Shown here: one piece after another, positions 8,921 through 20,849 of the stretch
Position numbering within the stretch: position 1 is the stretch's first letter
Layout: each line of letters opens with the position of its first letter
Assembly: GCA_002633025.1 (NCBI GenBank)
Contig: NMRB01000622.1
Location: forward strand, 167,638 to 231,637
Source: Notospermus geniculatus
Lineage: Eukaryota; Nemertea; Pilidiophora; Heteronemertea; Lineidae
Reading direction: 5' to 3'
Length of the DNA: 64,000 nt
Position numbers and translations under genes: made by a program
Notes under the pieces: generated by a model
What the model was told of the DNA's origin: nothing
Databases searched by the model: none
The model's input: the letters and a program-made list of their open reading frames with translations, nothing else

Positions 8921-9540
8921 NNNNNNNNNNNNNNNNNNNNNNNNNNNNNNNNNNNNNNNNNNNNNNNNNNNNNNNNNNNNNNNNNNNNNNNNNNNNNNNN
9001 NNNNNNNNNNNNNNNNNNNNNNNNNNNNNNNNNNNNNNNNNNNNNNNNNNNNNNNNNNNNNNNNNNNNNNNNNNNNNNNNNNNNNNNNNNNNNNNNNNNN
9101 NNNNNNNNNNNNNNNNNNNNNNNNNNNNNNNNNNNNNNNNNNNNNNNNNNNNNNNNNNNNNNNNNNNNNNNNNNNNNNNNNNNNNNNNNNNNNNNNNNNN
9201 NNNNNNNNNNNNNNNNNNNNNNNNNNNNNNNNNNNNNNNNNNNNNNNNNNNNNNNNNNNNNNNNNNNNNNNNNNNNNNNNNNNNNNNNNNNNNNNNNNNN
9301 NNNNNNNNNNNNNNNNNNNNNNNNNNNNNNNNNNNNNNNNNNNNNNNNNNNNNNNNNNNNNNNNNNNNNNNNNNNNNNNNNNNNNNNNNNNNNNNNNNNN
9401 NNNNNNNNNNNNNNNNNNNNNNNNNNNNNNNNNNNNNNNNNNNNNNNNNNNNNNNNNNNNNNNNNNNNNNNNNNNNNNNNNNNNNNNNNNNNNNNNNNNN
9501 NNNNNNNNNNNNNNNNNNNNNNNNNNNNNNNNNNNNNNNN
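8921..9540. other. assembly gap (620 N)
   Basis: Run of N between the retrotransposon 3' region and unrelated repeat sequence. A collapsed 3' LTR would explain its place. Confidence 0.99.
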
Positions 9541-9619
9541 CCCAAAACCACTGTTTTCTGACAGATAAGCAGTTCGCCCCCCTCAAATCGTTCCGAATGC
9601 AACAATAAGAAAAAAAGTG

Positions 9620-9900
9620 ACGCGAGCGCCACCTGTTGTCTTCGTCTCGCAACGTCTTTTCGTGGTGTATGCTGTCTTCGTTTCGTCTCGTAGATTGTTT
9701 GTGCTCAACAACATAAACATTTTCTCCATGCAAGACATGTTATGATGTGTTAAAGATATATTCTTTATGCAAAACTTTTTCTTCGTCTTACAGAAAAAGT
9801 GTCTCCTGCATGGTTGTTTGTTCTCGTTTCGCAACATAAACATTTTCTACATGGTAGTTTGTTCTCGTTTCGCAACCTCTCTGTTCTCGTTTCGTCGTCC
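9620..9900 (+). repeat. degenerate minisatellite
   Basis: Imperfect units built from TTCTCGTTTCGCAAC and ACATAAACATTTTCT recur about five times. Nothing coding is evident. The rest of 9541-10280 shows no gene. Confidence 0.6.
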
Positions 9901-10280
9901 CTTTTTTGCACTGATAACCGCCCATACAATGGCATGGTATGGTTAGCTTTAAAATGGTCACCGTGCATGATCACACCAATAAAACACCGAACACGTCGAT
10001 ATGTCGGATAAAAACACTTCATTCCTGGTCACTACTGGCTGTAGCTGGTTTCTATCAGTCTCAGTCATTTTTGTGTTTGGTCACCATGTTTACATCATGT
10101 GACCAAGAAAATAACCAATCAGCATTCATTTGGACGAATGAATTTGCGGATGGTTCTGTGAGTGTAGCCAATCAGCGAGCGCACCGGGATCTTGGTAAGC
10201 CTCCAAACAGTAATTTCGCAGTTTGATCCAAGACGCTTGTTCGATCCCCACATTCGAAACAGCAGCTGGGTGACCGAGAC

Positions 10281-10403
10281 TAGGGCCCGTATTCTAGAAG
10301 CCTCCTTAACTGTAAGGTCCACTTTAAGCTTTTGTATTCTGCCCTGCAAACAATAGCTAAAGGTAAACCTTAGAGTTAAGGAAGCTTCTAGAATACGGCC
10401 CTA
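10281..10403. mobile_element. foldback MITE, GGCCCGTATTCTAGAAG family
   Basis: Left end GGGCCCGTATTCTAGAAG and right end CTTCTAGAATACGGCCC are inverted repeats of about 30 bases enclosing a 60-base core. It is flanked by TAG/CTAG. Confidence 0.75.
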
Positions 10404-10572
10404 GATCATGAGATGTTTATGGCCTCGGCTTATTGACACAACTAGAAAGGAAGTTTCCTGTATCAATCCCTCTGACAAAGGAAGGCTTTGTTTATATAAG
10501 GAAAGTATATTTGCACCCGACACCTGCTGAAATACAGGGTGGTTGTGTTGAGGAGTTCAGCTTTGGTCAACA

Positions 10573-10954
10573 CTAGCCGTGTTTACACCTGAGGAAATTG
10601 CCGGGCCTGACCCGGCTCTGACCCGCCTTTTTTGCGTTTACACCTATGAAAATCGGATCCGGATTAAAAATTGCCGGACTAATTTAGCCCGCTTTCGCTC
10701 GGCGGGTCTGATCCGGATTATACTTTAGCCCGGCAATTTCAAAGGTGTGGACAGAAAAATGCCGGGCTAAAACGTTTACTGGACCCACCGACAGGTGTCG
10801 GTCTGCTAAAATTGAATGGGTGGTGTGTCTATAAATAGCATGGCCAGCGTTCAATATCGTAAGACGAATAATAGGTGTGGACAGAAAATTCAATGGATCC
10901 GGGTTAAATTCGAACCCGGGCCTGGAAAAATTGCATAGGTGTAAACACGGCTTA
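10573..10954. mobile_element. foldback element, AGCCGTGTTTACACC ends
   Basis: AGCCGTGTTTACACCT at the left and AGGTGTAAACACGGCT at the right, with further internal inverted segments containing GCCCGGCAATTT. Non-coding. Confidence 0.75.
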
Positions 10955-11004
10955 TGATAAGGTTCTAAAATTCCTACATGCATTAACATATTTTTGTCTT
11001 CAGG

Positions 11005-11232
11005 TTCCATATTCATCAACAGACTTAAGCCAAGGAGTGGTAATTATCTTTTGTGGTGAACAAAGGATAAGCGTCAGACTTAAGTACATAGGCCTGCATT
11101 GTAGTTTTATGAGTATGGGTGCAGGGCCTATATTCATAAACACACTTAAGTCAAAGTGTCCTTTGTGTTTAACAACGATAAATGTCACAGACTTAAGTAC
11201 ACGTACATGTAGTTTATGAATATGGGCGGGAC
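11005..11232. repeat. two tandem foldback units with CATATTCATAAACA ends
   Basis: Two head-to-tail units of about 115 bases, each an imperfect palindrome from a CATATTCAT(A/C)AACA left end with ACTTAAG inside to a TATGAGTATGGG or TATGAATATGGG right end. A related fragment occurs near 62285-62305. Confidence 0.6.
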
Positions 11233-13358
11233 CTTATTACAAAAGACTCTTAAGCCTTAAAAGGCATTTAGCGGGCCCTTAGCTGTCGCCCTCTTGATTC
11301 TGGCTCTGATTCGTCGGAATACGTCCAATCAGAATACAAATCTGCTGTGATGACGTATCAGTGGAAGGTATTCCCCAAAGAAGCCAAGATGCTGTAGACC
11401 ATGACGATTCGTGTACAAACCTGTACATCGTGCCTATATATTGTGTACATCTGTCTGCAGCGCTAACGGCACGCTGCAGGAGTCGAAATGAGATAGCAGG
11501 GTGATTTCTTCAACGGACTATCCGCAGGAAATTTAGCTGATGGTTCTAAACGTCGTTGGGATAGGTCACTGAGTATCCATCTGGCCGACAGTCGCTGCAC
11601 TACCTCGCTGAATGCTCGAAGCGAGAAATGTTGGACGCCAGACGCCATTTTGGAAACAGTGAGCTGGTCTTGGTTGTGTCACAACCTGAACAACAGGGCA
11701 CAAGCCTCCAAAATAACCTGGTGACGTTGCGTCGGTTTGTGACCCTGACGAACAACAGTCAAATCCGCCATTTTGCGTAGGGTTATGTGATGCGTCGCGC
11801 CTCACAACGCCGGTGTCGGGAGCATACTTCCGCGGTAAAAGTAGTTCCTGAAGAAATGACATTTCTGATAAATATTTGCTACTTTTATTGTATTTTATGA
11901 TGATTTCCGATCAAAAAAATATACATGTATTTGAGTCAATTTATTCGCATATTTACATCGGATTGGAAGACCCATAATAGAATATTTTATTGCTTCGGGA
12001 ATGGCAAACAAATAAACAGTGCACACACTGCATCAGAAAAGCGAAATGCATGTCAGCGCGCTGTACATTCTGTAGTGTATGGCATGATGGCGATCCCGAT
12101 TTGGCTCAACAAAAACGCTCAATAACTCGCAACATCTTAGTAAAATTCACTTTTGTGTGTCATATTGTATTAAATTACGAAGTGGCTATTTATCAAGCCC
12201 GGCTTGCTAAACAGTACGCAAAATTGGGCTTAAACGTCGAGCTGCCCGTATTTCCGGAAGCAGGTGATAAATACTCTACCAATGTCTACAGTGTGTTGAT
12301 TAGCGTAGTGCAAAGAATGTGGGGCCTACACCCCTGAGGTCGAGGGTTCGATTCCCATGTGGTCATGATATTTTTTCATTTTTTTTTTCTTTTTCTTGTT
12401 TTCGTTTTCTTAGAAAATAATGTTGACTTTCCAAATTTCTACATACAACAACTGGTTAATTATTTTTTTCTTAGTGGTGACACTGATAAAATCGTCTACA
12501 GAATCGTCGCATCATCCTGCTGGGCACACCCCGGTGTCCGGACTCACCGGCAGATTCTGACCCACAAACCCCAGCAGATTAATCTTGAGACTGACGAAAA
12601 CCGAGAGTCTGAAGCTAGGCATGCTAAGATTTGGGTCATCACACAGAAACAAGGGTTGAAAAAAGGATAAATTGGCTTCGGAGACCCCCATGTTGCGAGC
12701 AATGAAGCACCACCACACTGCCGACTTCCCAACTAAACAAGCTGAAGCCATTGCATATTCATGAGGAGGCGTGTCTTTATTGCCAGCTCGAGGAACAATG
12801 CTGAATTTGAAGCCTGCTTGTCAAGCTAGCTCGATAAATAGCACTGAATCCACGTACTCCTCATCGAGCGGCTTGACAAATAAGACCGAAAGTAGTGCTT
12901 ATTCATCGAGCGGCTCGATAAATAAACCCGGTCATTAAATTAACCCAAAACTGCCATCGTTAGGTTCTTTTTCGACACAAAAGTGGTGAATTTCACCGAA
13001 CTATATCTTCTAGTGGATGAGTTAAAGTAGTCCGAAAGTAGATCCAGGTTGTTCGGTCGCCGTATTACTCTCCCAGCTATAGGTGATTTTTCCTCCGGGA
13101 CTAAATCCCAAACCCAATTCTCGCAATGTCTCGCGGGATTTGGTCTCGGTGTTACGGTTGGGTTGTGTCACCCAGACCCGCTGCATTCAGAATCAGGCTA
13201 ATGCATTATCCATTTGAAACATACGCACGAGGTACCAAGGTATTTTAGAATGGTTGATCCTGAATTTGCTGTTCTCACTTGTTGCCCTTTGCCTACCGTC
13301 GTTATGTTGGTCACATGTGGCTATTGCTGTAATGTCTGTTTTATAGTCCGGTCAATCA
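11233..13358. other. intergenic, no gene recognised
   Basis: I see no convincing coding exon here. A tRNA-like B-box segment (GGTTCGATTCC) lies at 12348-12358 after a weak A-box, probably a SINE relic. Several CTCGATAAATA words recur at 12830-12930. Confidence 0.5.
12300..12366 (+). repeat. tRNA-derived SINE relic
   Basis: TTAGCGTAGTGC resembles an A box and GAGGGTTCGATTCCC a B box about 35 bases later. The cloverleaf is poor, so this is read as a SINE remnant and not a tRNA gene. Confidence 0.35.
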
Positions 13359-13480
13359 TCAGTCCTGTTCTTTGAGTCTCTCACGAAGAACTCGCCGTAG
13401 AATTTTGCCACTTGGTGATTTGGGGATCGCATCGACCATGATTACTCCACCACGTAGGCGTTTACTTGAAACAACTCGCT
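13359..13480 (-). CDS. acyl-CoA synthetase/4CL-like, terminal exon
   Basis: On the minus strand, TTTGTTTGCAG precedes an exon that starts with two bases of a split codon and runs 39 codons to TGA. It encodes [13 protein letters not shown]...[14 protein letters not shown] followed by [11 protein letters not shown]. This is the C-terminal cap of ANL-family adenylating enzymes, with the catalytic Lys in [11 protein letters not shown]. The protein ends in KEQD, so there is no peroxisomal SKL-type tail. The entry phase matches the exit phase of the minus-strand exon at 29163-29328 exactly, although 15.7 kb and a plus-strand part of the same gene type lie between them. Confidence 0.85.
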
Positions 13481-14261
13481 CTGCAAACAAAAATCATTGA
13501 TATTTTTCTGTAATGCTGATGCCAGGTCGACCTTGCAATGGCACAGAACAGGCGCCGACTGACGCCGAATCGGTTAATGTCGTCCTGGGTATAACAGAAA
13601 TATACTCAGGTTCAATGTCGTCCTACAAAACTATACCCTGGGTATAGTTCGATCTACAAAAGTATACCCAGTACCGTAGTTTTGAGCCTGGGTACGAGTT
13701 AGGAATGGATGGCCGCCATTTTGTTTCTCGCTTCAACTAAGACGGTAGTTTTGCAATCAGCATCGTCAAAATACCAGTCAGTATTGTCAGCTTTTGTGCC
13801 CATCGATAGCAGGGGCCATTAACCTTTGTCTTAACACAATGGTCCAAACTTATCGCAAGTTAAGCTCACAATTTCAAAGAAATGAGCAAACGAACAGAGC
13901 TGATCTGCGTCATATGTTTGTTCGGTGTCGTGTGTTCATCTACGTCCGCATCGACATTACATCAGCCGTGCTGCGAGTACTATTGCGGATTTGAGTGACG
14001 ATAAACGGCACGAAAAATTCTTTGATGACTGTCGGTACGATATATTAAAATGGTGCCCATCGTGTCGGGCGCTAGATGTTTTTCGACTTATCATGCTTGT
14101 GCCGGTGATATGGCATTTGCAAGAACAATCTCGTCTTCAGGTGCTGTATCCAATCCTCGGTATGCTGTATCCAATTCTCGGTATACTTTTGTAGATCGAA
14201 CTATACCTAGGGTATAATTTTGTGGACTACTTTGTGGACTAATTTTGTGGACTACTTTTGT

Positions 14262-14479
14262 GGAGATTGTTTGGACTACTCGCAGGGTACTTATGGACGC
14301 CTCGTTTAAACACGGGTCATTGAACCATCTTTTTTGAAGATGGGGATTTGGCCTAGTGGTTTAAGGCGTGTGCCCCTGAGTGCTGGCAATTGATGCCATA
14401 TGCGAGGGTTCGTGGGTTCGATTCTGGTAGGAAGCAATGTCTTTCACCTTTGAAACCCTATTTCTATTTCACATTCTTT
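14262..14479 (+). repeat. tRNA-Leu/Ser-like SINE, tandem copy 1
   Basis: A box TTTGGCCTAGTGGTTTAAGG and B box GTGGGTTCGATTCTGG in the order and spacing of a long-arm tRNA, followed by a non-tRNA tail. The full 218-base unit is repeated 271 bases downstream. Confidence 0.7.
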
Positions 14480-14532
14480 ACTTGTATCTCCTCTATTTGT
14501 GACCCTGTATAACATAAAAACTGTTTGGGTTC

Positions 14533-14750
14533 GGAGATTGTTTGGACTACTCGCAGGGTACTTATGGACGCCTCGTTTAAACACGGGTCATTGAACCATC
14601 TTTTTTGAAGATGGGGATTTGGCCTCGTGGTTTAAGGCGTGTGCCCCTGAGTGCTGGAGATTGATGCCATATGCGAGGGTTCGTGGGTTCGATTCTGGTA
14701 GGAAGCAATGTCTTTCACCTTTGAAACCCTATTTCTATTTCACATTCTTT
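14533..14750 (+). repeat. tRNA-Leu/Ser-like SINE, tandem copy 2
   Basis: Nearly identical to 14262-14479; I see only a few changes (CCTCGTGG for CCTAGTGG, and GGAGATTG for GGCAATTG), which points to a recent local duplication. Confidence 0.7.
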
Positions 14751-14798
14751 GTATAATTTTGTGGGACGACATTAACCTGGGTATACTTAACCGATTCG

Positions 14799-16250
14799 GC
14801 CCTAGTTAGTTTTCCGGATCACTTTGCGTCTGAGGCACGACAGCGTGGAACAAACCAGTCGCCGATATGGTGTGACACGACTGCACTTGCGTCTCGCCTG
14901 CAATTCCAAGACGGATTTTAAGATGGAAGTGATCGGGAACACTCACTTCCGTCCAAAAGTCCTTATCCGTGATTGGTCGATTTTATGTGGGGATAAATTC
15001 CTGATTTAATATGGACATAAGATAGGAATTTATATGGACATTAAATAAGGAGTGCGATGTTATAGCCACATGAAAAACTCAGCTGCGATTTGTTGATTTA
15101 GTGTGGACATAAATTCGTGATTTAATGTGGACATAAAATCGAAATTAATGTGTACATTTAATATGAACTGTGTCCACTCCGGCCTGCGATAGACCATCCT
15201 CCCACAGCAGGGGTTTTTACCTCGCTCCTCTTCATCCGCTCACACAAACCCCTGCCGACATTCGCCGGAATCCGTGGAGTATCAAAGCCATTCCAGCAAA
15301 TGTTCATCCCCACCATCTCATCCCAAGTTGGCTGGTGATTGATACACATGAACTACGCAGGTTTGAACAAAGCTGACCCAGCAGGTCAACATGAAATAAC
15401 TCGTATCTGTTTGCCCTGCGAATGATATACATTCTGTGCGATGAATGCATGATAGGCTGAACTCAACTTAGGTTGAATCGAGCGGTGTAAGTAGGTTAAT
15501 TGTCGGCATGGGTCGGAATAACCAATGTCAGCTGCTTGGCTGTGAATATTACAAGGGCCGTTATACATGTATACGTGTAACTGATCTCTAGTTAGGGTGA
15601 GGTGGGGAAGCTGAGGTACTTCAGCACTGTGTTGTGCGTGACACTACGACACAATCTACGTCTAATGCCTGTCATCTTAAGGTGACTCAGAAATGGCGTT
15701 CGCTGATTGGGCGCATTTTCTCGTGCGCCAAGTACCCCAGCAAATCAGGCGGATTTCCTCAGGGGTTTGTCTGCGGTGACGAAGGGAGCGAGCAGTAAGA
15801 ACGCCTGATATTCTCAGGATGGCGATAGACGTGTTGCCTGCATGATTGTATCACACTCTGTTTCTGAGCCAATATGCATACTCAACAGCCAGCGCTATCA
15901 CCATTTCCCTTTATCGAATGGTAAACACGTCTATTCGTGGAAAAGTCATGGATTTCATTCTAAACCAATACAGTCAGTTTAAAATAACAACAGTTTTAAA
16001 ATAACTTCAAGCAGAATATTTTCTGATGGCAAAACGGGATACGAAGAATTCATTGTGATCATGATAGTGCATGCTGACACAATAGCAGACGAAGGGGGTA
16101 CGATTTGTGCCCTGGTAGGAAGAAGGCTGCACCGCATATTCTTGGAGGAAATATATTTTTTTCGCAAAGATTGTTATTCAATTCGCACAAATTTTCTGTG
16201 AGAAGGAGCCAAGGGAGCGTGAGATGATTTCCAACACATTACATCAATTG
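14799..16250. other. repeat-rich intergenic sequence
   Basis: A degenerate repeat built on AATATGGACATAA words occupies 14990-15165. A segment at 15185-15250 (CAGCAGGGGTTTTTACCTCG) recurs inside a GPCR fragment at 41.6 kb. A half copy of the palindromic MITE of 57.1 kb lies at 15778-15822. No gene recognised. Confidence 0.5.
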
Positions 16251-16259
16251 AAACTTGAC

Positions 16260-16535
16260 GAACGACATTAAAGATAATATATCACGACTTCATTGTTTAA
16301 ATTTAATATTTGTAAACATGAATGTTTACATTATGTTATTTTGGACTTTTGGGACATGCCAACCCACCAAAACGAATACTTTTGGAATCAACAGAATTTC
16401 AAGAGGGGCACGCCACCAACAATTTGCTCATAAGACAAAGAAACCCTGGACATAAACAAACAAAATGTAAATAAACAATGAATTTCGTGGCCCGCGAAAA
16501 TATCCGTGATATATTATCTTTAATATCCACTTTGT
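16260..16535. mobile_element. MITE, TAAAGATAATATATCACGA ends
   Basis: TAAAGATAATATATCACGA near 16268 and its inverse near 16507-16530 bound a sequence sharing AGGGGCACGCCACCAACAA with a second copy at 30335-30545. Confidence 0.65.
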
Positions 16536-16982
16536 GTTTCACCAAACGAATGATTAGCGCCGTATGTCTTGGAATGGTGCATCAAACTATAACTATAGAT
16601 GTAATGGACAAATAGTGTACCACGCGGCAGATTTTCAGCTGTTCCCCAGAAAAAGTGTGTGCGCGTCATTAGGCCTAGGCCTACATGTACATGTATGTAC
16701 ATGTATATACCAAGTGGGCATAAAAAATGGGCCGTACTTTGATGCCGCATTGCTCCATTATCCTTTTTTCAAACCGTTTCAAACTTTAGACATTCAAATG
16801 GCATGTATTTGTTAATATACTGACCAATTCTCAAGGTCATAGTTTGAGTAGTCTGTACACAGGGTTAAAATGAAAACATAGCCTCAAAAACGCACGTTCC
16901 GGTGACCCACATTGTATCATAGAAAAATTCACTGAGGATGAACTAAAACGCACGCATCAAGGACTGCGGGAAAACATTACTC

Positions 16983-17138
16983 TAAAGCGGGTGATCCACT
17001 GTTGCGATTTTGGCTTGAGACGTGGTTGCGTTCCCTTGCGGTTACCTTATATGGCAATCGGAAGTCCTTATAAGGTAATCGCAAGGGAATGCAACCCCGT
17101 CTCAAGCCAAAATCGCAAAAGTGGATCACCCGCTTTAA
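16983..17138. mobile_element. foldback MITE, AAAGCGGGTGATCCAC ends
   Basis: Near-perfect arms of about 60 bases from TAAAGCGGGTGATCCAC to GTGGATCACCCGCTTTAA, with TAA on both sides. Confidence 0.8.
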
Positions 17139-17600
17139 GGAGATCCGGGACTCGGTCAGTTCATGGAAGAAACGTTTGCGCGCCCTCTACTGAGAAGATG
17201 GAGGACGAATTGATCACCTTTTCAAGTGAAACAAGGTAGGACATCATTTTGAAATGTCCGCAACATGCGTTTTTGACTCTTTATTTTGATTTTGGTCCCA
17301 TAAAAAGAAATCTTAAAGGATGAAATTGAAATTTGGTCTGTATACTTAGGACATGATGGCTTTTGAATGTTTAAATTTTTAGAAGCTGGCGTAAGAGGGT
17401 TTCGGAGATATCGAGTGTCAAAGTACGGCCTATTCTTTAGGCCACATAAAAAAAAGAAAGCTCGTGATCGTCCCCGCCCGACCCGCGAAAACGGCCCCGA
17501 CCCCGTTTTTTTCAAAAAATTTTTTTTTCCCAAAAAAATATTTTCCATCGAAAATAACTTTTTTCTATTTTTTTCCAAAAAAAACGTTCAAATTGCCCAC

Positions 17601-17760
17601 TTAAGCCGCCCATACACGGCGCAATATTATTGCACAATATGAGGCCCAAATGGGTGGTTGTGTGCTTCTAGCATGATAATTAGAAGAAAGATTGACAATA
17701 ATATTGCCCATTGTGAGCCTCATATTGTGCAATAATATTGATCGTGTATGGGCAGCTTTA
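17601..17760. mobile_element. foldback MITE, GCCCATACAC/ATTATTGCACAATAT family, copy 1
   Basis: Palindromic ends GCCCATACACGGCGCAATAT and its inverse. A second copy lies at 23055-23211. TATTATTGCACAATAT inside is itself near-palindromic. Confidence 0.8.
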
Positions 17761-18143
17761 CATATATTTTGACAATTGACATCACTTGTTGTTCAGTTCA
17801 TATCGCACCTGGGATACAAAGGACGCGATTTCAAGGCATTTGGTTGTTACCATTGACTCATTCTTCATGCCAATTCACTGTAAAAAAAATTTTTAAAGCC
17901 TCCCCCACCCTACCCACCTCATCCCCGAGAAAAGGACGATCACCAATTTTTTATGTGGCCTTATGCCCACCCGATATAACGAGATAACTCTATCATATTT
18001 AGAGAAAAGATGTTATCTATCGATATATCTTTCTTTCGAGTAAAAACTAACCTGGAAAAACGTTGTAAACATAGGTACACTTTAACCGTACGTGTCTATA
18101 GTTTGTCAGTAGTGACAGGAAGATCTGATTCATGAGGGAGGTA
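17761..18143. other. intergenic, no gene recognised
   Basis: AT-rich sequence before the SINE and GPCR; nothing convincing seen. Confidence 0.5.
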
Positions 18144-18179
18144 CCATTAAAGTAAGATGTGACATAGAAGTCGGGCCTC

Positions 18180-18300
18180 TAAGGTGAAAGACAATGCTTC
18201 CTACCAGATTCGAACCCACGGACCCTCGCATCAATCGCCAACACTAAGGGGCAGCACGCCTTAAATCCCAAGGCAAAATCTCCATCTAATCCCCACTTTT
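18180..18300 (-). repeat. tRNA-Leu/Ser-like SINE, inverted copy
   Basis: The reverse complement carries the same boxes as the SINE at 14.3 kb (ending in GGTAGGAAGCATTGTC). It sits just upstream of the GPCR start codon and is bracketed by CATTAAAGTAAGATG at 18145 and 18317, perhaps its target-site duplication. Confidence 0.65.
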
Positions 18301-18328
18301 CTACCAGATTTGTGTTCATTAAAGTAAG

Positions 18329-20436
18329 ATGGACAGAGAAATTATAACTCGTAATATCAGCGGTGACAGAAGGGATGATGAAGACCTTTATGCTGATCTC
18401 AAACTTTTCTACCAGATTTGTGTTCATTACTTCTGGATCGTGCCAGTTGGGTTTGGTATTCCTGGAAATATCTTGTCTGTATTAGTCGCTAACAGGAAAA
18501 ACAATAAGAATCTGTCTCCGTGTATTTACATAACAGCCATGGCCACGGCCGATACCTTATTCCTTGTTGGGCAGATTTGGATGACTTGGATAATTATCTA
18601 TGCCCCTCGACTGGGAGAGGAGATACCGAAATTTAGAGGATATTTCGTTATGTAAGTAGTCACGCTGTGACTGAGTAATGCTTTAGAATCAAAACTGCAT
18701 TTGTACTGTATGAACATGAAATCAAAAATGCGATGTGCTTACTATCAAAGTTCTTTTAAAAGGATCAAACGTAAACGAAAAGTAGAAGAAACTGTAATCA
18801 ATGAATATAGCAAGAAAATAAAGTAGACATCTTAAGTATAATTCCCCATGAAAAAAAGTATTTGTAAGAACAATAAAACCTTTTGAAAATTTGAGTTGAA
18901 TGTTTTTGACCAAGTTGTATGTAAACTTCTGCCCTCAACTGTTTACTTTGTATGCATTTCTATTGTGCATCTACATGCACTGTACATTACCAATACATTG
19001 ACGGTTTGTGAGTATTTTGTGGCGATCAAAATGCCACGGTCGCATCGCCAAATTGTTGAGTGCTGCTGAAATATTCACTGGTGCCTGTTCCTTATTTTCT
19101 AGATTTCATTATTTTTGGACTTACACGACAGCCATGCTTTCTGGCCTCTTCTTAGCCGAGATGTCCATCGACAGATTCATAGCAGTACGGTTCCCCATGT
19201 CTGCTTCGAGGCTGTGTACGCCATCAAGGACAAAAAACATCGTCGTCATCACTACAGTGATCTTCACTGCATTGAATGTAAACACATTCTTCACCCACGA
19301 ACATGCAAAGGACGCAGCGACAGGTAAAAAATTTCATGGTTTATTGTTATGGGCTAATTCCTTTTTTAAGCAAAGACGCTGCCTCCCTCCGAGTATACAT
19401 CAGTTCAAATTAGGTCGTCGTTTATGACGTCATGGCGATTTCTTGGCAACCCGCACATGCGCAATTGCCGTTTTCTTGGTCAACACGGAAGCCGGTGTGT
19501 TTTCATTGGTTTCAACGAAGGATTTCGGCAATCGGCGGCATTTTTGGTGGTTCGCATCGATATTTCTACAGGGCAGCCCTTATTTACGCTGTGAAAGGGT
19601 CTGGTACTAGTTGAGGAAAGGAAAATAACTGGTTTCCCCGCTGTATCACCAAAGCGTGCGAGAGATCGAGCGAAGAATGGAGTGAATTCGCGATCTACGG
19701 CCATGTGCATCGCCATTTTTGTCCACTCGGAGGCCACACTTGGACGAGTTTTTCTGTATATCGCACCCAATTTTCATGTTGGTGACGATTTTCACCGCCT
19801 GGTGATTATCTCGAGGACTCACATACGTATAAAAACAAAGCTCGGCGAAAAACCAACAGACGCCGGCAAAATTGTGCAACCCACCGGCAATCCTTGTTGA
19901 AAGTCATTAAAACATTGACTTCCGTCTTGGACCAAGGAAAACGGCAATTTGCGCATGCGCGAATTATCCATGGCAATGACCTAATTACGAAAAGTCTGAA
20001 CTCATCTATAATGTAGTGTCAGCGTGACTAGCTTTCCATCTTCCTTTTAGGTTACGACTTCGCCTACATTTCTGTCGAGAACAACCCCACAGTTGAAATG
20101 CTCACTTCGACATTTCAATTACTTTTTGGAGCCTTCATACCACTGGCAATCATCCTGGGCTGTAACGTCATCATTATAATCACAGTTAAATCGGCAGCTA
20201 AGAACAGGATCAAGATGGACGTAGGTCGACGTCACGATGAGAAGAAGCGGAAGGAAATGGAATATTTAACGCGCATGCTCGTTTTTGTCAGCGTTGCTTA
20301 CATCATAACATCTGTTCCTGTCCGAATTTTTCATCTCGTCATTGATATACCAGAAATATCGGAATTGTACGATATGAGTAGCTACTACTGGACGTTGCGT
20401 TTCAGTGCTCAAAATGAATTTCTTTACAACATATGG
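18329..20436 (+). CDS. rhodopsin-class GPCR, three exons, 3' end missing
   Basis: A seven-helix receptor for an unknown ligand. Exons are 18329-18651, 19103-19323 and 20051-20436, joined by GT-AG introns in matching phases (donor GTAAGT at 18652; acceptors TTTTCTAG at 19102 and CCTTTTAG at 20050). TM1 has GIPGNILSVLV, TM2 TAMATADTLFLVG, the TM3 end reads MSIDRFIAVRFP (DRF for DRY), and TM6 has a Pro in ITSVPVRIF. The Cys pair usual between TM3 and loop 2 is not evident. Exon 3 stops at the start of TM7 (NEFLYNIW) at a weak donor GTGCGC. No exon with an NPxxY-like motif follows before the next gene's exon at 20850. The receptor resembles the peptide-receptor/FMRFamide-type branch in overall pattern and is not a close paralogue of the minus-strand cluster. 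Either the last exon was lost with the local rearrangement or I failed to see it. Confidence 0.78.
19390..20000. mobile_element. inverted-repeat element in GPCR intron 2
   Basis: GCGCAATTGCCGTTTTCTTGG near 19458 pairs with CCAAGGAAAACGGCAATTTG near 19931, and flanking CAAATTAGGTC pairs with GACCTAATT. An insertion of about 600 bases fills most of the intron. Confidence 0.55.
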
Positions 20437-20444
20437 GTGCGCCA

Positions 20445-20765
20445 TATCTACATATACAGCCATTTCTACATATACAGCCTTTGACATAAGTTTATCTACA
20501 TGTACTCCTGATACCTTAAATATTTCAAATACTAGTGGGCCAATTTTGACACGGTTTGTTCGATATGAAAATACATCTTGTTGGTCATATATCTGCATCA
20601 AAATTTTGGAAATTTNGGCTTTGTTTCATCAAAATATGTTTAGTGGTTGCTGAGATATTTGAGATTATCAAAATTTTGATAATTTGAGATTTTAGTGTTT
20701 TAGTGTTTTCAATATTTTTCCCCAGATCTCTATATACACAAGCATCGCAAAGTAGAAATGGAAAT
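20445..20765. repeat. partial copy of foldback element
   Basis: A stretch of about 165 bases starting CTACATATACAGCC is almost identical to 21357-21520. A single N at 20616 marks an uncertain base or join exactly where the two copies diverge. Confidence 0.7.
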
Positions 20766-20849
20766 TAAATGGACTTTACGATGGAGCACAATTTAAAGCC
20801 GTTGTACCGTAACCAGTATTTAAGCTCAATTGGGCGTTGACTTTTTCAG

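Larger units (their letters stand above)
13563..14798. mobile_element. 1.2-kb TIR element with GCCGAATCGGTTAATGTCGTCC ends
   Basis: The left end GCCGAATCGGTTAATGTCGT is repeated inverted at 14773-14798 (with a few changes). A second inverted pair, ACAAAAGTATACCC near 13655 and GGTATACTTTTGT near 14182, is nested inside. No transposase was found. A duplicated tRNA-SINE sits in its right half. Confidence 0.6.

Noticed and set aside
8856-9733. Long open frames across the gap
   Set aside because: They are open only because N is not read as stop.
14340-14450. Functional tRNA-Leu gene
   Set aside because: A and B boxes are present but the stems are poor and the copy is followed by a repeated non-tRNA tail; it is a SINE.
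18722-18913. Minus-strand ORF in the first GPCR intron
   Set aside because: AT-rich intron sequence with no family signature.
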